Shown here piece after piece: positions 34,490 to 44,343 of a DNA stretch of 64,000 nucleotides. The DNA comes from Oleispirillum sp963678075. Its GTDB lineage: Bacteria; Pseudomonadota; Alphaproteobacteria; Rhodospirillales; Rhodospirillaceae. The notes beneath the pieces were generated by a model. That model was not told the DNA's origin. It saw only the letters and a program-made list of their open reading frames with translations, and searched no databases. How positions within the stretch are numbered: the first letter of the stretch is position 1; each line of letters opens with the position of its first letter. A program made the position numbers and the translations under genes. The stretch spans positions 186,001-250,000 of the forward strand of contig CAXXPK010000005.1 of NCBI GenBank assembly GCA_963678075.2, given 5' to 3'.

Positions 34490-34870
34490 ATGGCACTGCG
34501 TTCTGCATTGGGCCGCGCGCGCGGCCTTGGCTCCGCGAAAGACGGTTTCCACCATTGGTGGATCGAGCGTCTGACAGCGATCGCCCTGGTTCCACTCACC
34601 CTTTGGTTCGCGACCGGCGTGATCAGCGTTGCCGGCGCTGACTATGCCACTTTCGCCACATGGCTCGGCAAGCCGTGGAACGCCGGGCTGATGATCTGTT
34701 TCATCTGCGCCGCCTTCCTGCACGGCAAGATGGGCATGGAGGTGATCGTCGAAGACTATGTCGAGCCTCGTTGCGTGCAGGTCGCGGTTCGAATTTTTCT
34801 GAACCTGATGGCTTTCTCGCTGGCCACAGTCTCCGTCGTTTCTGTTTTGACCGTCGCCGTGAGGGGGTAA
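34490..34870 (+). CDS. sdhD: Succinate dehydrogenase membrane anchor SdhD
   Basis: Second membrane anchor, 126 residues with three helices. WWIERLTAIALVPLTLWF at residues 23-40 and the heme-ligand His in AAFLHGKMGMEVIVEDYV (about 74-91) are typical of the alphaproteobacterial form. GGGGGGAGGACAAA gives a strong ribosome site. It lies 14 bases after sdhC and 6 before sdhA. Confidence 0.92.
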   Translation: MALRSALGRARGLGSAKDGFHHWWIERLTAIALVPLTLWFATGVISVAGADYATFATWLGKPWNAGLMICFICAAFLHGKMGMEVIVEDYVEPRCVQVAVRIFLNLMAFSLATVSVVSVLTVAVRG

Positions 34871-34876
34871 CGCACG

Positions 34877-36661
34877 ATGTCTGCCTACGATATTATCGAT
34901 CATGAATACGACGTCGTGGTCGTCGGCGCCGGTGGCGCCGGCCTGCGTGCGACTTTCGGCATGGCCCAGGCCGGTTTGCGAACCGCCTGCGTGACCAAGG
35001 TGTTCCCGACCCGCAGCCACACCGTGGCGGCGCAGGGCGGCGTTGCCGCCTCGCTTGCCAATATGGGCGACGATTCCTGGCAGTGGCACATGTACGACAC
35101 CGTCAAGGGCGCCGATTGGCTGGGCGACCAGGACGCCATCGAATACATGTGCCGCGAGGCGGTTCCCGCAGTCTATGAGCTGGAACACTTCGGGGTTCCG
35201 TTCTCCCGTACCAAGGAAGGCAAGATCTATCAGCGTCCGTTCGGCGGCCATATGCGCAACTATGGCGAGGCTCCGGTGCCGCGCGCCTGCGCCGCCGCCG
35301 ACCGTACCGGTCATGCCATTCTGCACACCCTCTATCAGCAGAGCCTGAAGCACGCCGCCGAGTTCTTCGTCGAATATTTCGCCATCGACCTGATCATGGA
35401 AGGCGGCGAATGTCGCGGCGTGATGGTCTGGAATCTGGCGGATGGCACCCTGCACCGCTTCCGTGCCCACATGGTGGTGTTGGCTACCGGCGGGTATGGA
35501 CGGTCGTACTTCTCGTGCACCTCGGCGCACACCTGTACCGGTGACGGCAACGCCATGGTGGCGCGCGCCGGTTTGCCGTTGCAGGACATGGAGTTCGTGC
35601 AGTTCCATCCGACCGGCATCTACACTGCGGGCTGCCTGATCACCGAGGGCGCGCGCGGCGAAGGCGGCTACCTCACCAATTCCGAGGGCGAACGCTTCAT
35701 GGAGCGTTGCGCGCCGACCGCCAAGGATCTGGCCTCCCGCGATGTGGTCAGCCGTGCGATGACCATTGAAATCCGCGAAGGCCGCGGTTGCGGTCCGAAG
35801 AAGGATCACATCGATCTGCATCTGGAGCATCTGGGCGGCGACGTGCTGCACAAGCTGCTGCCGGGGATCACCGAGACCGCGAAGATCTTTTCGGGCACCG
35901 ACGCCACGAAGGAGCCGATCCCGGTTCTGCCGACCGTGCACTACAACATGGGCGGCATTCCCACCAACTATCATGGCGAGGTGCTGAATCCGACCAAGGC
36001 CGATTCCGAGGCTGTCTGCCCCGGCCTGATGGCGATCGGCGAAGCGGCGTGCGTTTCGGTGCATGGCGCCAACCGGTTGGGCTGCAACTCGCTTCTCGAT
36101 ATCGTGGTGTTCGGTCGTGCCGCGGCGATCCGCACCGCCGAGCTGGTTAAGCCCGGTCAGGCGCACAAGCCGCTGTCCAAAAGCGCCGACGACTTGGCGC
36201 TGTCGCGTTTCGACCGCCTGCGCAACGCCAATGGCTCGCGCCGCGTCTCAGAAATCCGGCTCGACATGCAATTGGCGATGCAGAAGGATGCTGCGGTGTT
36301 CCGCACCGCCGAATCCCTGAAGGCCGGTTGCAAGAGCGTCAAGGCGATCGCCGACACCCTGAAGGACATCAAGCTGGCCGATCGTTTGATGATCTGGAAT
36401 TCCGACCTTGCCGAGGCGATGGAATTGGAAAACCTGATGGTTTGTTCGATGACCACCATCATCGGCGCCGAGGCCCGTCATGAAAGCCGCGGCGCGCATG
36501 CGCGGGAAGATTTCTCGGCCCGCGACGATGCCGAATGGATGAAGCACACGCTGGCGTGGTGCGACGACAAATACCGCGTCAAGCTGGACTACCGTCCGGT
36601 ACACACCTATACACTGAGCAAGGACATCGAGTATATCGAGCCGAAAGCCCGCGTGTATTGA
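34877..36661 (+). CDS. sdhA: Succinate dehydrogenase flavoprotein subunit SdhA
   Basis: Catalytic FAD subunit of complex II; 594 residues, full length. It has VVVGAGGAGLRATFGMAQAG (about 15-34), the FAD-linking His in TRSHTVAAQGGVAASL, FGGHMRNYGEAPVPRACAAA, VLATGGYGRSYFSCTSAHTC, DMEFVQFHPTGIY, RGEGGYLTNSEGERFMERC, and the active Arg region SRAMTIEIREGRG. The C terminus ends DYRPVHTYTLSKDIEYIEPK. No lesion. Confidence 0.97.
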   Translation: MSAYDIIDHEYDVVVVGAGGAGLRATFGMAQAGLRTACVTKVFPTRSHTVAAQGGVAASLANMGDDSWQWHMYDTVKGADWLGDQDAIEYMCREAVPAVYELEHFGVPFSRTKEGKIYQRPFGGHMRNYGEAPVPRACAAADRTGHAILHTLYQQSLKHAAEFFVEYFAIDLIMEGGECRGVMVWNLADGTLHRFRAHMVVLATGGYGRSYFSCTSAHTCTGDGNAMVARAGLPLQDMEFVQFHPTGIYTAGCLITEGARGEGGYLTNSEGERFMERCAPTAKDLASRDVVSRAMTIEIREGRGCGPKKDHIDLHLEHLGGDVLHKLLPGITETAKIFSGTDATKEPIPVLPTVHYNMGGIPTNYHGEVLNPTKADSEAVCPGLMAIGEAACVSVHGANRLGCNSLLDIVVFGRAAAIRTAELVKPGQAHKPLSKSADDLALSRFDRLRNANGSRRVSEIRLDMQLAMQKDAAVFRTAESLKAGCKSVKAIADTLKDIKLADRLMIWNSDLAEAMELENLMVCSMTTIIGAEARHESRGAHAREDFSARDDAEWMKHTLAWCDDKYRVKLDYRPVHTYTLSKDIEYIEPKARVY

Positions 36662-36707
36662 CCTTAGGACTGCAAGGGGTGTCCTTTCCGGATGCTGAGG
36701 AGAAACC

Positions 36708-37487
36708 ATGGTTCAGTTCGTTTTGCCTCGTAACTCCCGCGTCAAGCCCGGCAAGTCCCACAAGGCACCGGCCGGCGCCAAGAACGTTAGGGAGTTCCAC
36801 ATCTATCGCTATGATCCCGATCAGAAAAAGAACCCGACTCTCGATATCTTCGAGATCGATGTCGATGAAATCGGGCCGATGGTTCTGGATGCTCTGCTCA
36901 AGATCAAGGACGACATCGACCCGACCCTGACCTTCCGTCGCTCTTGCCGCGAGGGCATCTGCGGCAGTTGTGCGATGTGCATCGACGGCATCAACACGCT
37001 TGCGTGTCTGAAGCCGATCGCGGACGTCAAGGGTCCGGTGAAGATCTATCCGTTGCCGCACCTTGAAGTGATCAAGGACCTAGTTTGCGATCTTGATCAT
37101 CTGTACGCGCAGTACGCCACCATCGAACCGTGGATGAAGTCCACAACCCCGATGCCGAAGAAGGAGCGTTTGCAGTCGCCCGAGGAACGCGCCAAGCTCG
37201 ATGGCCTGTGGGAGTGCGTGTTGTGCTTCTGCTGTGCCACCTCGTGCCCCAGCTATTGGTGGAATGGCCATCGCTATCTTGGGCCATCCATCCTGTTGCA
37301 GGCGGCGCGTTGGGTGCAGGACACCCGTGACGAGGGGCAGGGTGAGCGTTTGGACGATTTGGAAGATCCGTTCAAACTTTATCGCTGCCATACCATCCTG
37401 AACTGCGTGAAGGCCTGCCCGCGCGGGTTGAACCCAGCAAAGGCGATCGCCGATCTTAAGGTTCTGATGATGGAACGCATTCTCTGA
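36708..37487 (+). CDS. sdhB: Succinate dehydrogenase iron-sulfur subunit SdhB
   Basis: Electron-transfer subunit with three clusters; 259 residues. 2Fe-2S: SCREGICGSCAMCIDG and the later ACLKP (about residues 80-105). 4Fe-4S: ECVLCFCCATSCPSYWWN. 3Fe-4S: CHTILNCVKACPRGLNPAKA. It follows sdhA after 46 bases, with TGAGGAGAAACC as ribosome site, and is closed by a strong terminator. Confidence 0.97.
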   Translation: MVQFVLPRNSRVKPGKSHKAPAGAKNVREFHIYRYDPDQKKNPTLDIFEIDVDEIGPMVLDALLKIKDDIDPTLTFRRSCREGICGSCAMCIDGINTLACLKPIADVKGPVKIYPLPHLEVIKDLVCDLDHLYAQYATIEPWMKSTTPMPKKERLQSPEERAKLDGLWECVLCFCCATSCPSYWWNGHRYLGPSILLQAARWVQDTRDEGQGERLDDLEDPFKLYRCHTILNCVKACPRGLNPAKAIADLKVLMMERIL

Positions 37488-37508
37488 CCCTTGCCGGGCC
37501 AGGAAGAC

Positions 37509-37538
37509 CAAACCGCCCCGGATTTCCGGGGCGGTTTG
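37509..37538. terminator. Bidirectional terminator between sdhB and TPR gene
   Basis: CAAACCGCCCCGG ATTT CCGGGGCGGTTTG, a 13-bp perfect stem with A and T tracts at its bases. It serves sdhB on one strand and the convergent TPR pseudogene on the other. Confidence 0.88.
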
Positions 37539-37549
37539 CGTTTGCGGGG

Positions 37550-39392
37550 TTATCCGAAACGCAAGGCCAGGGCGGCGGACAATCGGTCCAGCGGGTCCGC
37601 CCAGTCGCCGGGCGTGGTTTGACGGAACAGACGGGCGGCGGGATACCAGATCGCGGCGTCCGCTCCGATTCCCCAGCGCCAATCCGCCGAGAACGGGAGG
37701 AGCATCCAGGTCTCGCACCCCAGCCCGAGGGCAAGGTGAGCTGGCGCGGTGTCGATCGCGACGACCAAGTCCATAGCGGCGGCGATGGCGGCGGTATCCG
37801 CGAAATCGGCGATCCCGGCGGTAAGGTTGCGTACCCGTGGGTCGCTGGCCAAGTGTTCGATCTCGATCGCCGTGATGTCGGTTTGCAGCGGAAAGATCGT
37901 GGCGTCGGCGGGCAATCGGGTGAGCAAGTGCTCCAACGGCAGGGAGCGCTTCAGGTGCTGGCCGGGGCGGGTTTCGGCGCGACCGCGCCAGGCGATGCCG
38001 ATGCGGGACCCGGTCGTGACGGCCAGCTTTGCCGCCCAGGCGGTGGCGGCATCCAGCCCCAGAGCGTCCAGCAGGTCGGGCAAGGGGCAGTGCGCCGTGG
38101 CGGTCTCATCGGCCCGGGCGGTGGCAAGGGAAACTCCTGGAACATGCCACAGCAGGCGCAACAGCGGTTCCGGAGCCTCGACCTCCAGGCGATCGACACG
38201 TGCCGCCGCCGCCGGGATGAAACGGCTGAATTGCAGGGTGTCGCCGTATCCTTGTTCGGCGGACAGCAGCAGGGAGCCGTCCATCATCGGCCCGCCGTTC
38301 CAATCCGGGATATTGGCATGGCGCCGCGCGACGGCGTGACGGCTGCGCAGGTGACGCGCCGTGAAGTCCGGCCAGACTCGCTCGAAGTCGCCCAGGGTCA
38401 GGCGGGAGAGGGCGGCGCACAGACGGATATCGGGGTTGCCGGGGGACAGCCCGAGGGCGTGGTCATAGGCAACCGCGGCGTCCGCCGGAAGGCCAAGGTC
38501 GTCGAGGGTCAGGCCGCGGTTGTGCCAGCCGTCGAGGCTGTTGGGGGCGGCGGCCAGGGCGTCTTCCAGACAGCCCAGGCCGTTGAGGGCGATTCCCTTG
38601 GCGTTGCGAAAGCCGGGGTGGTGCGGATGTGCCGTCAACCTGGCCTCGGCGGCGGCCAAGGCCGGATCGAAGCGGTCGCGTTCGGCCAGGGCGCGGGCCT
38701 AATTTTCGCGAAGGTCGGGGTCGTTGGGGGGACAGCGCGGCGGCGGCTTCGAAGTCGGCGATGGCGTCATCGGTGCGGTTCATGTGTTGGTACAGGATGC
38801 CGCGCTCCCGTCGTGCGGCGCGGAGCTCGGGGTCGAGGACGCGGTTAAGGCCGCTGATCGCGTCTTCCTTACGGTCGAGGGCGGCCAACATGGCGGCGCG
38901 GTTGAACAGGGTTTCCGGATGATTGGGGCGCTGTTCCAGCGCCGTGTCGAAGCTGGAAAGCGCGGCCGTCAGGCGTCCCGCGCGGCGCAGGGCGATGCTG
39001 CGGTTGTTCCAGGCGGCGGCTTCGTCGGGGTGGGCAAGGTCCAAAAGGGCGCGTCCCCGTCGCGACCAGGCGTCGGCGTCGGTGGGGTCGGCGGCCAGCG
39101 CGGCATCCAAGGCGGCCAGGGCATCCGTGGGGTTATTCTGCGCCAGAAGGACGAGGGCGCGGTCGGCTTGCGCGGCGGGGGTCAAGGCGGCGGCGCGGAC
39201 CAGAATGCCGTGGGCCTCGTTCAGGGCGCCCTGTTGGCAAAGGGCGAGGCCTGGCAGGCGAAGGGCCTCGGGGTGATCGGGGGTGAAGGCGAGGTAGGCG
39301 CGAGACCCTTTCGTCGCCGCCGCAAGATCGCCACGCTGATGCAGGGCCAGCGCGGCATGAAGTGGGTCGGGGTCGTCGTTCGCATGGATCAT
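37550..39392 (-). pseudogene. TPR protein with glycosyltransferase-like C-terminal domain, frameshift plus amber
   Basis: About 614 residues if repaired. The N-terminal half is tetratricopeptide repeats (ALALHQRGDLAAATKGSRAY, ADAWSRRGRALLDLAHPDEA, ETLFNRAAMLAALDRKEDA, IADFEAAAALSP). The C-terminal half resembles TPR-linked GT9/GT41-like domains (LLLSAEQGYGDTLQFSRF, RIGIAWRGRAE, VVAIDTAPAHLALGLG, SADWRWG). A frame change falls in a run of six G at 38726-38731, and a TAG follows in the restored frame near 38700 (REN-stop-ARALAERDRF, ancestral Gln likely). Two independent lesions make this a true pseudogene. It overlaps the upstream lipoprotein gene by four bases. Confidence 0.82.
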
Positions 39393-39742
39393 GGTCTGAC
39401 CCCAAGGGTTGCCGGATCGCCGGGTTCGATGCAGCGGAAGTCCGCGCGCGCGGGATAGAGCAGGCGGCAATCCATGGTGCTTTGGTCGTGCAACACCGCG
39501 ACGCGACCGCTTTTCGCGCACACCGCGTTGGCCATGGCGATGACTTGGGCGGGGGTGGCGTTCCAACTGTTGTAGCAGATGGATGGCGCATCGGGGGTGG
39601 ACTGGCCGATGAAGGTGAGGGTTTCGTTGCCGGCATCGCGTCTGCGATCGATGAAGGCGCCGTTGCCGCAGGCGGACAGCAGCAGGCAGGCTGAGATGGC
39701 GATGGCGGCGACGGAAACGTTCGATGCCCTGGCGTGGGTCAT
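39389..39742 (-). CDS. Small putative lipoprotein
   Basis: 117-residue protein of unknown function. The N terminus (VSVAAIAISACLLLSACGNG) is a lipoprotein signal with lipobox LSAC, so Cys would be lipidated and the protein membrane-anchored in the periplasm. The mature part has several Cys (ICYNSWNATPAQ, AVCAKSGRVAVL, MDCRLLYPARADFRC) and could hold disulfides. The start at MTHARAS (39742) is preferred over 39763 because it fits the signal. Coupled to the downstream TPR pseudogene by ATGA. Confidence 0.7.
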   Translation of the reverse strand: MTHARASNVSVAAIAISACLLLSACGNGAFIDRRRDAGNETLTFIGQSTPDAPSICYNSWNATPAQVIAMANAVCAKSGRVAVLHDQSTMDCRLLYPARADFRCIEPGDPATLGVRP

Positions 39743-39914
39743 CGGAGGAGGAAAAACGGACATCGGAAAAGTCTCCGCAGACGGATGGACGGCAACGACT
39801 GTACCAGATCGCTCCGGCGAAGAGAACGTCCGCGCGCCGGATTGACCTGGCGGGTGGTTTGCCCATTTATGGGAAGGCGCCGTGTCCGGCGCCGAAAGCG
39901 AGGGTCCAAGGACG

Positions 39915-41028
39915 ATGACGATCGAGGTCGGGTTCGGCGCGGACGGTGGCGACGGCTCCGCACGGGGCGGTGTCCTGGCCTTTTATCGTGAGATGCGGAC
40001 GCTCGGCGCGCTCAAGCCGGATTCGGCGCAGGAGGAGATCATCGCGGCCCTTCATGCCCTGGGCGAGCGGTTGGAGGCCTACCGTCCGATGCCGGTGGCC
40101 GACGGTTTCGGTGGTTGGCTGGATCGTCTGCGCTTCGGGCAACGGGTGGTGTCGCCGCCGCGCGGCCTTTACATCTGGGGGGATGTTGGGCGCGGCAAGT
40201 CGATGCTGATGGATCTTTTCCACCAAACGCTGTCCACCCATGCCAAGTGTCGCGTTCATTTTCACGTCTTCATGCGTGAAGTCCATGAACGGCTTCATAT
40301 GTTGCGCCGTCAGCCCCATACCTTCGCCAAGGCCGACATGGGCGATCCGCTGGTCGAGGTCGCCCGTCTGATCGCCCATGATTTGTGGGTGCTGTGCCTT
40401 GACGAGCTGGAAGTGCAGGACATCGGCGACGCGATGATCGTCGGTCGCCTGTTCTCCGCCCTGACCGAGCGGGGGGTGGTGGTGGTCACCTCGAACCGAC
40501 CGCCCAAGGACCTCTACAAGGATGGCCTGCAACGGGAAAAGTTCCTGCCTTTCATTGATCTGATCCTTTCCCGCTTGGATGTGCTGCATTTAGCGGCCAC
40601 GCGCGACTACCGCCTGGGACGGCTGAGGGAGGGGCGGCTTTACTTGGCGCCGTTGGGCCCCGCCGCCGAGGCCGGTCTGGATCGCCTGTTCCGGGATCTG
40701 GCGGGCAGCGTCGCTTGGTTCGGTTTCGCCGATCTGTGCGAGGCGGCGTTGGGCGCGACCGACTACATGGAAATTGCCGCCCGCTATCAAGGCGGTGGTG
40801 ATCGCGGGGATTCCGCGAATGACCGAGGACATGGCGTCGGCGGCGCGGCGGTTCGTGACCTTGGTCGATGTGTTTTATGATCATCGGGTTAAACTGATCG
40901 TTTCGGCGGAGGTTCCGCCCGAGGCGTTGTACGATGGCGCCAAGGGTGGTTTCGAGTTCCAAAGAACCGTCTCGCGTCTGATGGAAATGCAGGCGGAGGA
41001 CTACCTTGGCACGCCGCACCAGCCCTGA
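39915..41028 (+). pseudogene. zapE: Cell-division ATPase ZapE (AFG1 family), frameshifted and shortened
   Basis: The AFG1/ZapE ATPase is about 370-400 residues. Present: VLAFYREMRTLGALKPDS, Walker A GDVGRGKSMLMDLF (about 87-100), FHVFMREVHERLHML, Walker B LCLDELEVQDIGDAMI, VVVTSNRPPKDLYKDGLQR. Near 40704 LFRDLAG is followed directly by SVAWFGFADLCEAAL, where the family has some 20-25 more residues, so an in-frame deletion is likely. Near 40790 an extra base moves the C terminus (KAVVIAGIPRMTEDMASAARR, RRFVTLVDVFYDHRVKLI) to another frame ending at 41028. The unshifted frame ends at 40880 after about 35 junk residues. Confidence 0.82.
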
Positions 41029-41073
41029 TTCGGGCTGGTCTTCACGTACCGGGAAAGGCGGTGGCGGCCTTGC

Positions 41074-41102
41074 TTGAAACGGCAAGACAAACAGGGTAGT
41101 CA
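41074..41102 (+). promoter_or_regulatory. Candidate promoter for mdh-suc-lpd genes
   Basis: TTGAAA (41074-41079), a 17-base spacer and TAGTCA (41097-41102), 86 bases before the mdh start. Confidence 0.55.
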
Positions 41103-41187
41103 GGATAAGTATCCGATCGGGCGTCCGGCGACGGCGCGTCCGCGACATCAACCCTACAAACATCGCTTGAAAAAGCGAGGGGGCATC

Positions 41188-42138
41188 ATGACAAGGAACA
41201 AAGTCGCGCTGATCGGGTCCGGCCACATTGGCGGCACCTTGGCGCATCTGATCGGTTTGAAGGAGTTGGGCGACGTCATCATGTTCGATGTCGTCGATGG
41301 GATTCCCCAGGGCAAATCCCTCGATCTTTCCCAGGCCACTCCGGTCGAGGGGGTCGATGCCGCTTTTCGCGGGGTGAGCGACTATTCCGGGATCAAGGAC
41401 GCCGACGTCGTCATCGTCACTGCGGGCATCCCGCGCAAGCCGGGGATGAGCCGAGACGACCTGATCGAAACCAACTCCAAGGTGATGGGCGCGGTCGGCG
41501 AGGGCATCAAGTCCTACTGCCCGAACGCCTTCGTGATCTGCATCACCAATCCCCTGGATGCCATGGTCTGGGTGTTGCAGAAGAAAAGTGGAGTGCCCGT
41601 GAACCGCATCGTCGGCATGGCCGGAGTTCTGGACTCCGCGCGTTTCCGTCTTTTCCTGTCGCAGGAATTCGGGGTCTCGACCAAGGATGTCAGCGCCTTC
41701 GTTCTGGGCGGTCATGGCGACAGCATGGTGCCGCTGGTCCGGTATTCGACGGTGGCGGGTATTCCGGTGCCGGATCTGATCAAGATGGGGTGGTCTACCC
41801 AGGAAAAAATCGACGCCATCGTGCAGCGTACCCGTGATGGCGGCGCCGAGGTCGTTGGCCTGCTGAAGACCGGCTCCGCGTTCTATGCGCCGGCGGCGGT
41901 GGCGATGGCGATGGCCGAGTCCTTCCTGAAGGACCAGAAGCGGTTGCTGCCCTGCGCCGCGTACTTGAATGGGGAATATGGCGTCAAGGACAGGTTCATC
42001 GGTGTGCCGGTGGTGATCGGCGGCAGCGGTGTCGAGCGAATTGTCGAGATCGAACTCAACGCGGCCGAGAAGGCGATGTTTGAGAAATCGGCGGCGGCCG
42101 TGGATGGCCTTTGCAAGGCGGCTGCGGCGTTGATGTAA
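41188..42138 (+). CDS. mdh: Malate dehydrogenase
   Basis: NAD-dependent TCA enzyme of the LDH-like type; 316 residues. It has VALIGSGHIGGTLAHLIG (about 5-22), AGIPRKPGMSRDDLIETN (the first Arg of the mobile loop), ITNPLDAMVWVLQKKSG, GMAGVLDSARFR (Asp, Arg) and the catalytic His in VLGGHGDSMVPL. The start at 41188 follows CGAGGGGGCATC; an open extension to 41074 has no similarity. First gene before sucCD. Confidence 0.96.
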   Translation: MTRNKVALIGSGHIGGTLAHLIGLKELGDVIMFDVVDGIPQGKSLDLSQATPVEGVDAAFRGVSDYSGIKDADVVIVTAGIPRKPGMSRDDLIETNSKVMGAVGEGIKSYCPNAFVICITNPLDAMVWVLQKKSGVPVNRIVGMAGVLDSARFRLFLSQEFGVSTKDVSAFVLGGHGDSMVPLVRYSTVAGIPVPDLIKMGWSTQEKIDAIVQRTRDGGAEVVGLLKTGSAFYAPAAVAMAMAESFLKDQKRLLPCAAYLNGEYGVKDRFIGVPVVIGGSGVERIVEIELNAAEKAMFEKSAAAVDGLCKAAAALM

Positions 42139-42179
42139 CGGGACCAAGAGAGCCCCGAACAGAAGGAACACAACCCGAC

Positions 42180-43379
42180 ATGAACATTCATGAATATCAA
42201 GCGAAGCAGTTGTTGAAGGGATACGGCGTCGATGTTTTGGACGGGGGCGTCGTCTATTCCGAAACCAATGCGTTCACCGTTGCCGAACGCCTGGGTGGTC
42301 CGGTCTGGGTGGTCAAGTCCCAGATCCATGCCGGTGGGCGCGGCAAGGGGCATTTCAAAGAGGAAGAGGCCGGTTCCGGCGGCGGCGTGCGCCTTGCCCG
42401 CTCGGAACGGGATGTCGAGAGGATCGCCGCGCAGATGCTGGGCAACACCCTGGTCACCCACCAGACCGGCTCGGTCGGTCAGCGGGTCAAGCGCGTCTAT
42501 GTCGAACAGGGCTGCGATATTCGGCGCGAGCTTTATATCTCCGTCCTGGTCGATCGCAAGGCCTCTCGCGTGGCGCTGATGGCCTCGACCGAAGGCGGCA
42601 TGGACATCGAAGAGGTCGCCGCCAAGACCCCAGATAAGATTGTCACTCTTGACATCGATCCGGTCGAGGGGCTGCAACCGTACCACGCGCGTCGCGTCGC
42701 CTTTGCGCTCAAGCTGGAAGGCCGCCAGGTGAAGGCGGCGGAAAAGCTGATCGCCGGTCTTTACAAGGCGTTCGTCGAACTGGACGCGGCGATGGTCGAA
42801 ATCAATCCGTTGGTGGCGACCGGCGACGATCGGGTGGTTGCGTTGGACGCCAAGATAAGCTTCGATGACAACGCGCTTTATCGCCATCATAACGTCGAAA
42901 ATCTTCGCGACGAGGACGAGGAAGACCCGGCGGAACTGGAAGCGGTGCGTCACAGCCTGAACTACGTCAAGCTGGACGGCAATATCGGCTGCATGGTCAA
43001 CGGCGCCGGTCTGGCCATGGCGACCATGGACATCATCAAGCTCTACGGTGGCGATCCGGCCAATTTCCTGGACGTCGGCGGCGGGGCGACCAAGGAACGC
43101 GTCACCCTGGCCTTTAAGCTGATCCTCGCCGATCCCAACGTCGAGGGCATCCTGGTCAATATCTTCGGCGGCATCATGCGTTGCGACGTGATCGCCGAGG
43201 GCGTGATCGCGGCGGCGCGCGAGGTCAGCCTCAACGTTCCGCTGGTGGTGCGCCTGGAAGGCACAAACGTCAACCTCGGCAAGCAGATCTTGAGTGAAAG
43301 TGGCCTTCCGATCATTGCCGCCGACAATCTGGCGGATGCGGCCGAAAAGGTCGTCAAGGCCGTGAAGGAGGCGAAGTAA
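42180..43379 (+). CDS. sucC: Succinyl-CoA synthetase beta subunit SucC
   Basis: ATP-grasp subunit that makes ATP or GTP from succinyl-CoA; 399 residues. It has MNIHEYQAKQLLKGYGV, WVVKSQIHAGGRGKGHFK (about 43-60), YVEQGCDIRRELYISVLVDR, VEINPLVATGDDRVVALDAK (metal Glu/Asn) and NGAGLAMATMDIIKLYGGDP, NIFGGIMRCDVIAEGV. AGAAGGAACACAACCCGAC precedes the ATG. The stop overlaps the sucD start (TAATG). Confidence 0.96.
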   Translation: MNIHEYQAKQLLKGYGVDVLDGGVVYSETNAFTVAERLGGPVWVVKSQIHAGGRGKGHFKEEEAGSGGGVRLARSERDVERIAAQMLGNTLVTHQTGSVGQRVKRVYVEQGCDIRRELYISVLVDRKASRVALMASTEGGMDIEEVAAKTPDKIVTLDIDPVEGLQPYHARRVAFALKLEGRQVKAAEKLIAGLYKAFVELDAAMVEINPLVATGDDRVVALDAKISFDDNALYRHHNVENLRDEDEEDPAELEAVRHSLNYVKLDGNIGCMVNGAGLAMATMDIIKLYGGDPANFLDVGGGATKERVTLAFKLILADPNVEGILVNIFGGIMRCDVIAEGVIAAAREVSLNVPLVVRLEGTNVNLGKQILSESGLPIIAADNLADAAEKVVKAVKEAK

Positions 43380-44257
43380 TGGCGGTTCTCGTCGGAAAAC
43401 ATACCAAGGTGATCTGTCAGGGCTTTACCGGCGCGCAAGGCACCTTCCACTCCGAACAGGCGATCGCCTATGGCACCAAGATGGTTGGCGGCGTTACACC
43501 GGGGAAGGGCGGCGGCAAGCATCTTGATCTGCCGGTGTTCGACACCGTGTGGGACGCGCGTCAGGCCACCGGCTGCGACGCCACCGTGATCTATGTGCCG
43601 CCGCCGCATGCGGCGGACGCGATCTTGGAGGCGGCCAACGCCGAGATGCCGTTGATCGTCTGCATCACCGAGGGCATTCCGATCCTCGACATGGTGCGCG
43701 TGAAAAGAGCCCTGAAGGGGTCGAAATCCCGCTTGGTCGGCCCCAACTGTCCTGGGGTGATTACCCCCGGGGAGTGCAAGATCGGCATCATGCCTGGTCA
43801 TATCCACAAAAAGGGTAAGGTCGGCATCGTCTCGCGGTCCGGCACCCTGACCTACGAAGCGGTGGCGCAGACCACGGCGGCGGGGCTGGGGCAGTCCACG
43901 TGCATCGGCATCGGCGGCGACCCGGTGAACGGCACCAACTTTATCGAAACGTTGGAGCTGTTCATGGCTGACCCCGAGACCGAGGCGATGATCATGATCG
44001 GCGAAATCGGCGGTTCCGCCGAGGAAGATGCGGCGCTTTTCTACAAGGAAAGCAAGTGCAAGAAGCCGCTGGTCGGATTCGTCGCCGGGGCCACGGCTCC
44101 GCCCGGCCGCCGCATGGGCCACGCCGGTGCGATCATCGCGGGCGGCGACCATCCCGCCGCCGAGAAGATGGAGTTCATGCGCTCTTGCGGGATGACCGTC
44201 GCGGATTCGCCCGCCGCTTTGGGGCAGGCGATGGCCGCGGCGATGAAGGCGATGTAA
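43379..44257 (+). CDS. sucD: Succinyl-CoA synthetase alpha subunit SucD
   Basis: CoA-binding and phospho-His subunit; 292 residues. It has VICQGFTGAQGTFHSEQAI (about 11-29), the CoA-site GGVTPGKGG, GPNCPGVITPGECKIGIMPG, SRSGTLTYEAVAQTT, GIGGDPVNGTNFIE, and the phosphorylated His in RRMGHAGAIIAGG (about 241-253). Translationally coupled to sucC. Followed by a strong hairpin before sucA. Confidence 0.97.
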   Translation: MAVLVGKHTKVICQGFTGAQGTFHSEQAIAYGTKMVGGVTPGKGGGKHLDLPVFDTVWDARQATGCDATVIYVPPPHAADAILEAANAEMPLIVCITEGIPILDMVRVKRALKGSKSRLVGPNCPGVITPGECKIGIMPGHIHKKGKVGIVSRSGTLTYEAVAQTTAAGLGQSTCIGIGGDPVNGTNFIETLELFMADPETEAMIMIGEIGGSAEEDAALFYKESKCKKPLVGFVAGATAPPGRRMGHAGAIIAGGDHPAAEKMEFMRSCGMTVADSPAALGQAMAAAMKAM

Positions 44258-44263
44258 ACGTAC

Positions 44264-44293
44264 GTCCAGGCGCCGGGAACCCCGGCGCCTGGA
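44264..44293 (+). terminator. Hairpin between sucD and sucA
   Basis: GTCCAGGCGCCGGG AA CCCCGGCGCCTGGAC, a 13- to 14-bp stem seven bases after the sucD stop. No clear T tract, so it may attenuate or protect the upstream mRNA and allow read-through to sucAB. Confidence 0.6.
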
Positions 44294-44343
44294 CTGTCTG
44301 CGCCGTCGCTGTTGACGCGCGAACCGAAACAGGAGGCTTTACG

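Noticed and set aside
40552..42171. Long minus-strand open frame opposite zapE and mdh
   Set aside because: His/Arg/Asp-rich shadow of real plus-strand genes, with no recognisable domain or start context.
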